A model generated the notes under the pieces. That model did no database searches. It saw only the letters and a list, made by a program, of their open reading frames with translations, and had not been told where the DNA came from. A stretch of DNA of 44,614 bases from contig JAFXTH010000016.1 in NCBI GenBank assembly GCA_017525035.1, positions 1 through 44,614 on the forward strand, given 5' to 3'. Below, piece after piece: positions 8,966-17,395 of this stretch. Position 1 is the first letter of the stretch, and each line of letters starts with the position of its first letter. The translations under genes were made by a program, and so were the position numbers. This DNA is from Bacilli bacterium (GTDB lineage: Bacteria; Bacillota_I; Bacilli_A; RF39; UBA660).

Positions 8966-9637
8966 ATGGAATATAAAGAAGATAAATATATAAATGGCGA
9001 TATTCTTTCAATAGCTAAAGGTTCACACTATGGTAATGGTGAGGATGCTTACAATTTCAAACTAGTTCTTTTTAGTGGTGCTAGTAATTTGATTAGTCTT
9101 ATTCATCACGTTTCCAGCCTTGCAGAAAGTGTAGAATATGGAGCATCTTTAGTTATAACAGATAAGCAATTAATTCTTACATTTAACGGCGATATGGGTG
9201 CAGGTTCACATAATGCAGCATTAGCAAGAATATATGCTGATATGACTGATCAAGGTAAACTAGGGTATTATGATACTATTAAGTGTCGAAAGATATTAGA
9301 AAGTAATTTCCTTAATGCAAGAATATATGTAGAGAAGTATACACCAACTGAATCTCCAACAAAAATAGTAGCATTCTCTTTCGATAGAGAAGGAAGAAGA
9401 ATAACACCAAGAGAATTTCAAGGGTTTATGATGTTTTATGATGAATATGCCGAACTACTTAAAAGAGAAAACTTTGATGTATCTTTAATGGGAAAACAAA
9501 TGAGTATTGACGAGGTTAAAGAAGTACTTGAAGCGCTAATTGATCCAAATTTAGATGTATCAAATATATTGCATTGTGAAGAGAGAATTATAGGTACAAA
9601 AATAGGCGAACAAGAAGAGAAAAAACAAGAACGTTAA
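8966..9637 (+). CDS. conserved-looking protein of unknown function
   Basis: A 223-aa soluble protein with no membrane segment or signal peptide. The middle (SLAESVEYGASLVITDKQLIL) and the following AGSHNAALARIYADM look like an alpha/beta fold. The C-terminus is a charged helix ending EEKKQER. I do not recognise the family. GGAGG lies 5 nt before the ATG. It is 22 nt downstream of truA, so probably in the same transcript, and is closed by a strong terminator at its stop codon. Confidence 0.75.
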   Translation: MEYKEDKYINGDILSIAKGSHYGNGEDAYNFKLVLFSGASNLISLIHHVSSLAESVEYGASLVITDKQLILTFNGDMGAGSHNAALARIYADMTDQGKLGYYDTIKCRKILESNFLNARIYVEKYTPTESPTKIVAFSFDREGRRITPREFQGFMMFYDEYAELLKRENFDVSLMGKQMSIDEVKEVLEALIDPNLDVSNILHCEERIIGTKIGEQEEKKQER

Positions 9638-9675
9638 ATAAGTATAAATTATAGCAATTTATGCTTATTTTTATT
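9637..9675 (+). terminator. terminator before the rplM leader
   Basis: A 14-bp stem, AATAAGTATAAATT with AATTTATGCTTATT (one T-G pair), loop ATAGC, and a T-rich tail. The stem begins at the stop codon of the preceding gene. Confidence 0.85.
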
Positions 9676-9702
9676 GACTTTTTAATACTTTCCTATTATA
9701 AT
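9674..9702 (+). promoter_or_regulatory. sigma-A promoter of rplM-rpsI
   Basis: TTGACT and TATAAT are separated by exactly 17 nt, a near-consensus housekeeping promoter. It predicts a start near 9709, leaving a leader of about 68 nt before rplM. Confidence 0.85.
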
Positions 9703-9708
9703 TTATAT

Positions 9709-9776
9709 CGGTACATTTAAATCCCCACATAAGTTTGGCCGTGGGAAAGCTGAGCTTAAGTAAAAGGAGAAAAATT
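9709..9776 (+). ncRNA. putative ribosomal protein L13 leader
   Basis: The rplM leader has a CCCAC/GTGGG pairing (9724-9728 with 9741-9745), then AAGC/GCTT (9747-9750 with 9754-9757), then the AAAGGAG ribosome site. Position and hairpin content fit the L13 leader known upstream of rplM in Firmicutes, through which L13 can repress its own operon. I recognise the pattern but have not scored it against a covariance model. Confidence 0.6.
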
Positions 9777-10208
9777 ATGACAAGTTATATGCAAAAGAAA
9801 GAAACAGTTGAACGTAAATGGTATGTTATCGATGCTGAAGATGCAACTTTAGGTAGAATTGCTGCAAAAGCTGCTCATATGCTTCGTGGAAAGCACAAAC
9901 CTACTTACACACCACATATTGATTGTGGAGACTATATTATCATTGTTAATGCTGATAAAGTTAAATTAACTGGTAATAAGTTAGAAGACAAGAAATATTA
10001 TAATCACTCAATGTATACTGGAGGATTAAGAGTAAGAACTGCAAAAGTTATGAAAGAACAATATCCAGTAGAAATGGTTGAAAGAGCTGTTGTTGGAATG
10101 CTTCCTCATACAAGACTTGGAAGACAAATGGCTAAAAAGTTATTTGTATACACAGGTAGCGAACATCCACATACTGCACAAAAACCAGAAAAAGTGGAAA
10201 TGAAATAG
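9777..10208 (+). CDS. rplM: 50S ribosomal protein L13
   Basis: A 143-aa early-assembly protein of the large subunit. [18 protein letters not shown] opens the fold, followed by [15 protein letters not shown] and [14 protein letters not shown]. The ATG at 9777 follows AAAAGGAG; earlier in-frame codons fall inside the structured leader. It is followed after 11 nt by rpsI, the universal pair. Confidence 0.97.
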   Translation: MTSYMQKKETVERKWYVIDAEDATLGRIAAKAAHMLRGKHKPTYTPHIDCGDYIIIVNADKVKLTGNKLEDKKYYNHSMYTGGLRVRTAKVMKEQYPVEMVERAVVGMLPHTRLGRQMAKKLFVYTGSEHPHTAQKPEKVEMK

Positions 10209-10219
10209 GGAGGTAAGTT

Positions 10220-10651
10220 ATGGCTAAAGCAAAACAAACTCAAAACATATATTATGGAACTGGAAAAAGAAAAGCAAGTATTGCTAAAGTTAGATTAACT
10301 ACTGGATCTGGAAAGATTACAGTAAATGGTAGAGATGTACACGAATATCTACCATACGAAACTTTAATTATGAATTTATCACAACCACTTGAAGTTACAA
10401 ATACAAAAGACATGTTTGATGTTGATGTAGATGTTACAGGTGGAGGATTCTCTGGTCAAACTGGAGCTATCCGTTTAGGAATTACTAAAGCTTTATTAGA
10501 GTATGATTCAACTACTCCAGCAGAAAGCGAAAATAGTTTTAGAAGAATACTTAAAGCTAATGGATTCATTACAAGAGATTCAAGAATTAAAGAACGTAAG
10601 AAACCAGGACTAAAGAAAGCAAGACGTGCTCCACAATTCTCAAAGAGATAG
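10220..10651 (+). CDS. rpsI: 30S ribosomal protein S9
   Basis: A 143-aa S9 with [16 protein letters not shown] near the N-terminus and the tRNA-contacting tail [12 protein letters not shown]. It is about 13 residues longer than the usual Firmicutes protein, because of an N-terminal MAKAKQTQN extension. GGGAGG is the ribosome site. A terminator follows. Confidence 0.97.
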   Translation: MAKAKQTQNIYYGTGKRKASIAKVRLTTGSGKITVNGRDVHEYLPYETLIMNLSQPLEVTNTKDMFDVDVDVTGGGFSGQTGAIRLGITKALLEYDSTTPAESENSFRRILKANGFITRDSRIKERKKPGLKKARRAPQFSKR

Positions 10652-10674
10652 TATTATATATATTCAAATGTTTC

Positions 10675-10701
10675 AAAAAGCTCACATATGTGGGCTTTTT
10701 T
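10675..10701 (+). terminator. terminator after rpsI
   Basis: AAAAAGCTCAC pairs with GTGGGCTTTTT (one T-G pair) around an ATAT loop; the T run follows. Confidence 0.85.
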
Positions 10702-10742
10702 GCTACTCTAAATTATGATATGATATATATAGGAGTGATAAT

Positions 10743-10976
10743 ATGAGAGAGATAAAACCAAATACTTATTATAAGCATTTTAAAGGTGCAATTATGAAAG
10801 TGTTGTTCGTAGCAAAAGATTCTGAAACATTAGAAGACTTAGTAGTATATGAACATGATAATGAATATTGGGTAAGACCAAAAGAAATGTTTTTATCAGA
10901 AGTAGATCATAAGAAATATCCTGATGTAAAACAAAAATATCGTTTTGAAGAAGTTGATATTGAATCAGTAAAATAA
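10743..10976 (+). CDS. DUF1653 domain protein
   Basis: A 77-aa protein with the family pattern Y-x-H-F-K-G ... VLFVAKDSETLEDLVVYEH ... WVRPKEMFLSEV. DUF1653 is a small beta-rich domain of unknown function, common in Firmicutes and Proteobacteria. It is monocistronic, with TATATAGGAGTGATAAT just upstream and a hairpin at its stop. Confidence 0.85.
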   Translation: MREIKPNTYYKHFKGAIMKVLFVAKDSETLEDLVVYEHDNEYWVRPKEMFLSEVDHKKYPDVKQKYRFEEVDIESVK

Positions 10977-10999
10977 AGTTCGCAAAAGTGAACTTTTTT
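10975..10999 (+). terminator. terminator after the DUF1653 gene
   Basis: AAAGTTCGC and GTGAACTTT pair around AAAA (one G-T pair), followed by T residues; the stem overlaps the stop codon. Confidence 0.8.
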
Positions 11000-11010
11000 A
11001 ATGTGTAAAT

Positions 11011-11049
11011 TTCACAAGTGTTTCACAATTTATTCAAATATAGTTCATA
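11011..11049 (+). promoter_or_regulatory. four TTCA repeats with 11-bp period (response-regulator box)
   Basis: TTCACA at 11011, TTCACA at 11022, TTCAAA at 11033 and TTCATA at 11044 start exactly 11 bp apart. Tandem hexamers at one-helical-turn spacing are how OmpR/PhoB-family regulators bind. The Bacillus Pho box is built of repeats close to TT(A/C/T)ACA with about 5-bp gaps. The fourth repeat occupies a -35 position relative to a possible -10, TATATT, at 11065-11070. The box lies upstream of the 81-aa and beta-helix genes, after the DUF1653 terminator, so those are the likely targets. Which regulator binds is unknown. Confidence 0.6.
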
Positions 11050-11162
11050 TTAAAAAAGTAGAATTATATTTGAAAAGGAGGAAAAAATATCGAAAGAGAG
11101 TATAATATAATTAGTAAATAAAATAGAATATAAGTTCAATTGATGAAAGGAGAGATGCTTAA

Positions 11163-11408
11163 ATGAAAGATAAAATAATAATATTTGTAATAGGTATTTT
11201 ATTGGGTGCAGTTATATCAACAGGGGCTTTTTACATATATACAATCACAAAAGGATCTAATGAATGTGATAATGTGCAAATGAATGGAGGACAGCCACCT
11301 GAGATGCCTAATGGTCAAAATGGTGAACCGCCAGAAAAGCCAGATGGAGAGAATGGCGAACCACCAGAAATGCCAGGACAAAATAATACAGAAAATAATA
11401 CACAATAG
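11163..11408 (+). CDS. small membrane protein with PPE-M/K-P repeats
   Basis: An 81-aa protein. An N-terminal membrane segment (about residues 4-29) is followed by a low-complexity outer part with three copies of a unit like NGxPPEMP(D/N)G, rich in Pro, Glu, Gly and Asn. AAAGGAGAG precedes the ATG. Only 13 nt separate it from the beta-helix gene, so the two form an operon. Both proteins begin with the same type of start (MKDK / MKDR, then a membrane helix). The role is unknown; a surface-display or partner function for the beta-helix protein is a guess. Confidence 0.7.
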   Translation: MKDKIIIFVIGILLGAVISTGAFYIYTITKGSNECDNVQMNGGQPPEMPNGQNGEPPEKPDGENGEPPEMPGQNNTENNTQ

Positions 11409-11421
11409 GAAAGGATAATAC

Positions 11422-12762
11422 ATGAAAGATAGAAAAAATTTATTATATATAATATCAATTATTGTTTTAGTTCTAACTCTTGGTATATTATGGTTTTTAA
11501 TTATTACTAATAACAATAGTAATAGCAAGAGTGGTGGACCTAATGGTGGATTTCCAGGAGGAAATAATTCTTCAGCATCATATTCATCTGTTAAAAGTCT
11601 TGAGGATAATGATAGTATAGAAGGAGAAAATTTTTCTTCCACAACTTCTGATGAAAATGCTATTTCAGCATCAGGAGTTAGCGCTACATTAACAGATGTA
11701 ACTGTTAATAAAACAGGTGATTCAGATGGTGGAGATAATACAAGTTTTTATGGAACTAACTCTGCTGTAATTGCAAAAGATGGAGCAACACTTACTATTA
11801 CCGGAGCGACAATTACAACTGATGCAACAGGTGCTAATGGAGTATTTAGTTATGGTGGTAGTGCAACAACAAATAATTCCTCAAGTGATAATACAACAGT
11901 AAATATTTCAGATTCTACAATAACAACTAGTAAAGATAACTCAGGTGGAATCATGACTACTGGTGGTGGAATTATGAATGCTACTAACTTAAACATAACT
12001 ACAGCAGGTACATCAAGTGCAGCAATTAGATCAGATAGAGGTGGAGGAACAGTTACAGTTGATAAAGGAACTTATAAAACAACTGGTAAAGGTTCACCTG
12101 CAATTTATTCCACAGCTGACATAACTGTTAAAAATGCAACATTGATATCAGAAGCATCAGAAGGTATTGTTATAGAAGGTAAGAATAGTGTAACTTTAGA
12201 AAACGTTACATTAACAGATACTAATAATACGCTAAATGGACAATCAACAACATATAAGAATATTTTCTTATATCAATCAATGAGTGGTGATGCAGCTAGT
12301 GGTACAGCAGTATTTACTTCAAAGAATTCAACGATTGTAACAAATAATGGTGACAGTTTTTATGTAACAAATACAACAGCTACAATTAACTTAGAAAATA
12401 ATAAAATAGTTAATAATGACTCCACTGGAAATTTCTTAAGAATTCAAAAAGATTCTTGGGGAAAATCTGGAAGTAATGGTGGAGTTGTTACGTTAAATTT
12501 AACTAATCAAGAATCAAATGGAAATATAGTTGTTGATTCTATATCAACATTAACAATGAATTTAACTAATGGTTCAACTTTCAAAGGAGCTATTAATAAT
12601 GCTAATCTTGGAAATGTAACATTAACTATTGATAAAACAAGTACTATAACATTAACTGGAGATACTTATGTTAAAACATTAACAAATGCTGATATAACAA
12701 ATAGTAACATTAATTTGAATGGTTATAAATTATATGTCAATGGTGTAGAATTAACTAAATAA
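11422..12762 (+). CDS. membrane-anchored beta-helix surface protein
   Basis: A 446-aa protein with an N-terminal membrane helix (about 7-28), a short Gly/Asn/Ser linker (SGGPNGGFPGGNN), and about 380 residues rich in Thr, Asn, Ser and Gly. Short repeated strands such as NATNLNITTAG, SDRGGGTVTVDKG, KNATLISEASEGI and LENVTLT are typical of a right-handed parallel beta-helix (pectin-lyase-like). It resembles adhesin-type 'carbohydrate-binding domain' proteins of Clostridia. No catalytic site is apparent. It shares a transcript with the 81-aa gene and ends at a perfect hairpin. The surface location is inferred from the anchor. Confidence 0.8.
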   Translation: MKDRKNLLYIISIIVLVLTLGILWFLIITNNNSNSKSGGPNGGFPGGNNSSASYSSVKSLEDNDSIEGENFSSTTSDENAISASGVSATLTDVTVNKTGDSDGGDNTSFYGTNSAVIAKDGATLTITGATITTDATGANGVFSYGGSATTNNSSSDNTTVNISDSTITTSKDNSGGIMTTGGGIMNATNLNITTAGTSSAAIRSDRGGGTVTVDKGTYKTTGKGSPAIYSTADITVKNATLISEASEGIVIEGKNSVTLENVTLTDTNNTLNGQSTTYKNIFLYQSMSGDAASGTAVFTSKNSTIVTNNGDSFYVTNTTATINLENNKIVNNDSTGNFLRIQKDSWGKSGSNGGVVTLNLTNQESNGNIVVDSISTLTMNLTNGSTFKGAINNANLGNVTLTIDKTSTITLTGDTYVKTLTNADITNSNINLNGYKLYVNGVELTK

Positions 12763-12767
12763 ATTAA

Positions 12768-12798
12768 AAAGAATTATTGAAAAATAATTCTTTTTTTA
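12768..12798 (+). terminator. terminator after the beta-helix gene
   Basis: A perfect 11-bp stem, AAAGAATTATT with AATAATTCTTT, and a GAAA tetraloop followed by T residues. Confidence 0.9.
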
Positions 12799-12868
12799 TA
12801 AAAAAAGTAAGGGATTTTTTTGTCGACGTATAAAGATATTATTATAGCAAACAAAGAAGGAGGGTTTT

Positions 12869-14329
12869 ATGAAGAAAATTTTGCTAGTAATAATATTATT
12901 TTTTTGTTGTATTAATGTATATGCACTTGAAAGAAGTTTTGCAGGTTTTGATAGTACAGAGTTAAATGGTATTTCTTACTATAAATATAAAGATGGTGTT
13001 TATTACTTTAAGAATGCTAAAGAAATAAAAGATACTGCTACAGGAAATACTGCATATTGTTTGGAACCATTTATTGATTTAGTGGATTATTCAACTTATT
13101 CAACTAGTAATGGACAATTTGGTTTATCAAATGCAATGTGGGATAAAGTTAAATTAATATCTTATTATGGTTACGGATATAAAAACCATACGAATAAGAA
13201 ATGGGTATCTATTACACAGATGGTAATATGGAGAACACTTTATCCAAACTACAAATTTGAATGGGTAGATCAAAGTGCGAATAGAAATGTTATCCACCCA
13301 TATGATAAAGAAATAAAGGAGCTAAATGAACTTGTTAGTAGTCATTACAAAATACCGACTATCGAAGAAAATATAAAAACAGATATTAATAGTACACTTA
13401 TCTTAGAAGATCAAAATAATGTATTAAAACATTATAAAATTATTAGCAGTGATTTTGATGCAAGAATTGAAGATAATAAATTAATAGTTAATGCTAAAGA
13501 AGAAAAGATAGGAGAAATAGTTTTAGAAAGAGCTAGTAAGACATATAATAATGATTTCTTATTTTTTACTAAAAGTGGTAGTCAAAGTTTAATAGAAAGA
13601 GGAAATATTAAACCTATTACTTATAAGATAAATATTATTGTTGAATCAGGTTCAATTAAAGTTACTAAAGTAGATAAAGACACCGACTTAATTGATCCGC
13701 AGGGTGATGCTAGTTTGGATGGAGCAGTATATGAAATATATGATGAAAATATGAATCTTGTAGCATCAAAAATGATAGAAAATAATTTAGCTGTATTTGA
13801 AGATTTAGAATATGGGAAATATTTTGTAAAAGAAAAAAGTGCAGGTACTGGTTATTATGTAGATAGTGATAGTTATGAAGTTAATATTGACAGTAATATG
13901 TTAGAGCAAAATGTGCGATTAGGTAACTTTGTTATTAAAAGCAAAATAACTATTATTAAAAATTATGGTAGTCTTGAAGATTTTAATAACAATAAAATGA
14001 GAAGAGAAAAAAATATTGTGTTTAATGTATATGATAAAAATAATACATTAGTATTTTCTGGAATTACTGATTCAAATGGTGAAATAACATTTGAACTTCC
14101 ATATGGCGAATACACAATAAAGCAAATGAATACAACTGATGGTTATAAAAAAACAGATGATTATCATTTGGTTATAGATGAAAATAATAACTTAAGCGAA
14201 ACAATTGTGTTTAATGATTTCAAAGTGGTTGTTCCAAACGCTGGTGTATATACAGGTGTAATACATAAAGTAATAAAAAGTCTTTTTAGGAGTGCATTAT
14301 GTACAAGGCTATTTTGTTTTCTATATTAA
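12869..14329 (+). CDS. thioester-domain and Cna-B surface protein
   Basis: A 486-aa secreted protein with a signal peptide (about 1-19, ending NVYA). The next domain has the hallmarks of a thioester adhesin domain: Cys64 in AYCLEP and Gln117 in TQMVIW, which can form an internal Cys-Gln thioester that bonds covalently to host surfaces. Two Cna-B/SpaA-type stalk domains follow (about 268-352 and 353-455). The C-terminus contains VPNAG, which resembles a sortase signal, but the following residues (VIHKVIKSLFRSALCTRLFCFLY) are basic and only briefly hydrophobic, unlike a normal sorting tail. The last 31 nt overlap the sortase-like gene. The truncation may be natural or due to a frameshift. Confidence 0.85.
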   Translation: MKKILLVIILFFCCINVYALERSFAGFDSTELNGISYYKYKDGVYYFKNAKEIKDTATGNTAYCLEPFIDLVDYSTYSTSNGQFGLSNAMWDKVKLISYYGYGYKNHTNKKWVSITQMVIWRTLYPNYKFEWVDQSANRNVIHPYDKEIKELNELVSSHYKIPTIEENIKTDINSTLILEDQNNVLKHYKIISSDFDARIEDNKLIVNAKEEKIGEIVLERASKTYNNDFLFFTKSGSQSLIERGNIKPITYKINIIVESGSIKVTKVDKDTDLIDPQGDASLDGAVYEIYDENMNLVASKMIENNLAVFEDLEYGKYFVKEKSAGTGYYVDSDSYEVNIDSNMLEQNVRLGNFVIKSKITIIKNYGSLEDFNNNKMRREKNIVFNVYDKNNTLVFSGITDSNGEITFELPYGEYTIKQMNTTDGYKKTDDYHLVIDENNNLSETIVFNDFKVVVPNAGVYTGVIHKVIKSLFRSALCTRLFCFLY

Positions 14330-14817
14330 CATTATTTGGATCTTACTGTACGTATCAAGCTGCATTAATACCACAAAATTTTGAATTGAAAAACATTAAT
14401 ATAATAGAAGGAAAAACAAAAGATGATAAAGAAATAATGACAATAAAAATATCAAAATTAGATATAGAAAATAAAATATATAATTTTGAAAGTAATTTAA
14501 ATAACATCGATAAAAATGTAATTATTTTAAAAGGTTCTAGTATGCCTGATAAAAATGGAGTTCTACTTATTGGGGCACATTCTGGTACAGGTAAACTTGC
14601 ATATTTTAAAAATTTAAACAAGATAAAAATAAATGATGTTGTTGAAATAAAATATAATAATAAAATATATAAATATAGAGTTTTAAAAAAATATTTAGAT
14701 AAGAAAGATGGGAGCATAAATTTTAATAATTCAAATAATTCTAAAAAGTTAATATTATATACTTGTAATCCAAATGATAAAGAAAACTTTTTGGTGGTTA
14801 TTTGTAATCCAATTTAA
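14299..14817 (+). CDS. sortase-family protein, catalytic Arg not seen
   Basis: A 172-aa protein with an N-terminal membrane segment (about 3-20) and a sortase beta-barrel core. His94 lies in LIGAHSGTG and Cys156 in ILYTCNP, as in sortases that attach surface proteins to peptidoglycan. The usual Arg on the strand after the Cys (normally R-x-V-V) is replaced: the segment reads KENFLVVICNPI. Either the protein uses another residue or it is inactive. AGGAG precedes the ATG, inside the preceding surface-protein gene, which is presumably its substrate. Confidence 0.8.
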   Translation: MYKAILFSILTLFGSYCTYQAALIPQNFELKNINIIEGKTKDDKEIMTIKISKLDIENKIYNFESNLNNIDKNVIILKGSSMPDKNGVLLIGAHSGTGKLAYFKNLNKIKINDVVEIKYNNKIYKYRVLKKYLDKKDGSINFNNSNNSKKLILYTCNPNDKENFLVVICNPI

Positions 14818-14842
14818 AAGAACTATAACTAGTTCTTTTTTA
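14816..14842. terminator. bidirectional terminator between sortase and permease genes
   Basis: AAAAGAACTA and TAGTTCTTTT form a perfect 10-bp stem with a TAAC loop. A-rich and T-rich flanks on either side allow termination of both converging transcripts. Confidence 0.8.
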
Positions 14843-15622
14843 TTTAAAAAAATATTTTTCTATTTTATTAATTATAAAATATATTATGTAAGATAAAACT
14901 CCTAATATAAAAATACTTGTGATAATTAAATTAATGTTGAATACTTGTGAACCATACATTATTAAATATCCTAACCCTCTTTTTGATACTAATAATTCAC
15001 CCATAATAACTCCGATTAATGACATGCTTATGTTAATTTTAAAAGTATTAAATATATTTTTCTTGTTGTATGGCAAAACAATTTTGAAAAAGATTTGATG
15101 TTTTTTAGCACCTAAACTTTTTAATAAAATAATATAATTTTTTTCTGTTAATGTAAATGCATTATAAATATTAATTATACTTAATAAAAGTGATATTAAG
15201 AGTGCCATAACAATTATTGAATCAATACCAGTTCCAAACCAAATAATTATTAATGGACCAAGTGCAACTTTTGGTAACGAGTTTATAATATTTAAAAATG
15301 GTTCAACAATTTTTGCAATCATTTTATTTGACCAAAGAATGCTTGCTATTAATAGACCTAATATTGAAGCTATTAAAAAACTGATTAATGTTTCATATGT
15401 GGTTATTATTATGTGATTAAATAATTCTTCTTTATTAAAATTATTTATTGTATTTAAAATATTACTTGGCGATGAATATAAAAAATTATTTATTATTTTT
15501 TTGTCTGATAAAAATTGCCATAATACTATTAATGTAAAAACTATTAATAGTTGTATTAAAATAATTTTTGTTTTTCTAACTTTTTCTTTTTTTAAAAATA
15601 TTTGATGTTCCTTGCTATACAT
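14840..15622 (-). CDS. ABC transporter permease, SsuC/TauC type
   Basis: A 260-aa inner-membrane permease with six predicted helices. The EAA-type cytoplasmic loop (SLGAKKHQIFFKIVLPYNKKNIF) couples to the ATPase. LPKVALGPLIIIWFGTG is characteristic of the nitrate/sulfonate/taurine/thiamine-precursor class. Its ATG overlaps the stop of the ATPase 3' fragment by 8 nt, so it was the third gene of an SBP-ATPase-permease operon. In the present arrangement it is separated from the operon promoter by a 2.9-kb element whose genes run the other way, so expression is doubtful unless it has its own start. The substrate is unknown. Confidence 0.9.
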   Translation of the reverse strand: MYSKEHQIFLKKEKVRKTKIILIQLLIVFTLIVLWQFLSDKKIINNFLYSSPSNILNTINNFNKEELFNHIIITTYETLISFLIASILGLLIASILWSNKMIAKIVEPFLNIINSLPKVALGPLIIIWFGTGIDSIIVMALLISLLLSIINIYNAFTLTEKNYIILLKSLGAKKHQIFFKIVLPYNKKNIFNTFKINISMSLIGVIMGELLVSKRGLGYLIMYGSQVFNINLIITSIFILGVLSYIIYFIINKIEKYFFK

Positions 15623-15790
15623 TTATATCTAACTCTTTCCATATGTCATTGTAGTAATTTAAAAATTCAGTTGTGTTTCTATTTTCTGTAGGAGTCTTTT
15701 TATCACTATATTTTATCTCATATATTTTTTTAACTACAGCAGGTCTTTTTGATAACACTATTACTTTGTCAGATATACTTACAGCTTCAC
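15615..15790 (-). pseudogene. 3' fragment of interrupted ABC ATPase gene
   Basis: On the minus strand this stretch reads AVSISDKVIVLSKRP and continues to ELDINV and a TAG. This is the C-terminal 56 residues of an SsuB/TauB-type ATPase. The matching 5' part lies at 18657-19236. Joining the two at the shared GTGAAG restores a THDLGEAVSISDKV segment and an uninterrupted protein of 249 aa, the normal size. The fragment has no start of its own. Confidence 0.92.
15785..15790 (+). repeat. left core site of the element (CTTCAC)
   Basis: This 6-bp sequence is repeated at 18657-18662 at the other end of the insertion. One copy is needed to restore the ATPase frame, so it is the crossover core or target sequence of the serine recombinase. 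Confidence 0.85.
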
Positions 15791-15802
15791 TTGAATTCTA
15801 AA
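15791..15802 (+). repeat. left inverted arm of the element
   Basis: TTGAATTCTAAA, matching the complement of 18645-18656 at 11 of 12 positions. Probably a recombinase half-site. Confidence 0.8.
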
Positions 15803-15822
15803 AATAAAAAAAATTAATATAA

Positions 15823-16767
<945 letters not shown>

Positions 16768-16839
16768 AATCGACAAATATTTTTTGTATATCAGTTTACA
16801 AAAATAACATGTGACTATAAACTATAATTGGTGATACTT

Positions 16840-17385
16840 ATGAGAAATATATTTATTCATTTAGGTTTTATCTTTATTTTTTTCGGTATATCGTTAGCAT
16901 TCGTTGATCATGCTTCAGCATCAATAAAAAATTATTATGATGATATTGAAGAAAGTAAAAAGATAATTAAGAAAGTTGACTACTACTATGATGAATTCAG
17001 AAGTGATGCAATTGACGTAAAAAATAGTATTGTTGACGTTTCTAAACTTATGAATGTTTACTTGGATGATTTTAAAAAAGCTAAAGTTAAAATTAATGAA
17101 AAAATTTCTTATGTAAAAGAAAAGTTAGATAAAATTAATATTACATCTAACGAATTAATTAATGATTGCAGATATAACTTGAATAATAAAAACATGAACA
17201 GTAAGTGTCAGAATTTTAAAGCGAATTATTTGAATATGTATAGTTCTTATGAAACAATGATTGAACATTATAATAAACTTGTTGAATCATATAATAATTA
17301 TGCAAAGAAAAAAGGAAAGGGCGATATTGAACTATTATCTAGTGAGATAGAAGAATCAAGAAGAATAATTAATATGATTAAGTAA
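16840..17385 (+). CDS. coiled-coil membrane protein, cargo of the element
   Basis: A 181-aa protein. One N-terminal membrane segment (about 3-22) is followed by an extracytoplasmic helical region rich in Lys, Asp, Asn and Tyr with coiled-coil character. It contains two Cys about 15 residues apart (LINDCR ... SKCQNF), possibly a disulfide. The gene at 42068-42679 encodes a protein of the same design, also with a Cys pair, also directly before a phosphodiester glycosidase, so the two are probably paralogues. The ATG at 16840 follows GGTGAT; earlier TTG/GTG codons overlap that site. The function is unknown, probably as partner of the glycosidase. Confidence 0.75.
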   Translation: MRNIFIHLGFIFIFFGISLAFVDHASASIKNYYDDIEESKKIIKKVDYYYDEFRSDAIDVKNSIVDVSKLMNVYLDDFKKAKVKINEKISYVKEKLDKINITSNELINDCRYNLNNKNMNSKCQNFKANYLNMYSSYETMIEHYNKLVESYNNYAKKKGKGDIELLSSEIEESRRIINMIK

Positions 17386-17395
17386 GGAGGATAAA

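Noticed and set aside
11076..11121. AGGAGG followed by ATC GAA AGA ... TAA, a possible 10-codon leader peptide
   Set aside because: It would need an ATC start, and the predicted RNA start overlaps the ribosome site. It could be a decayed start codon.
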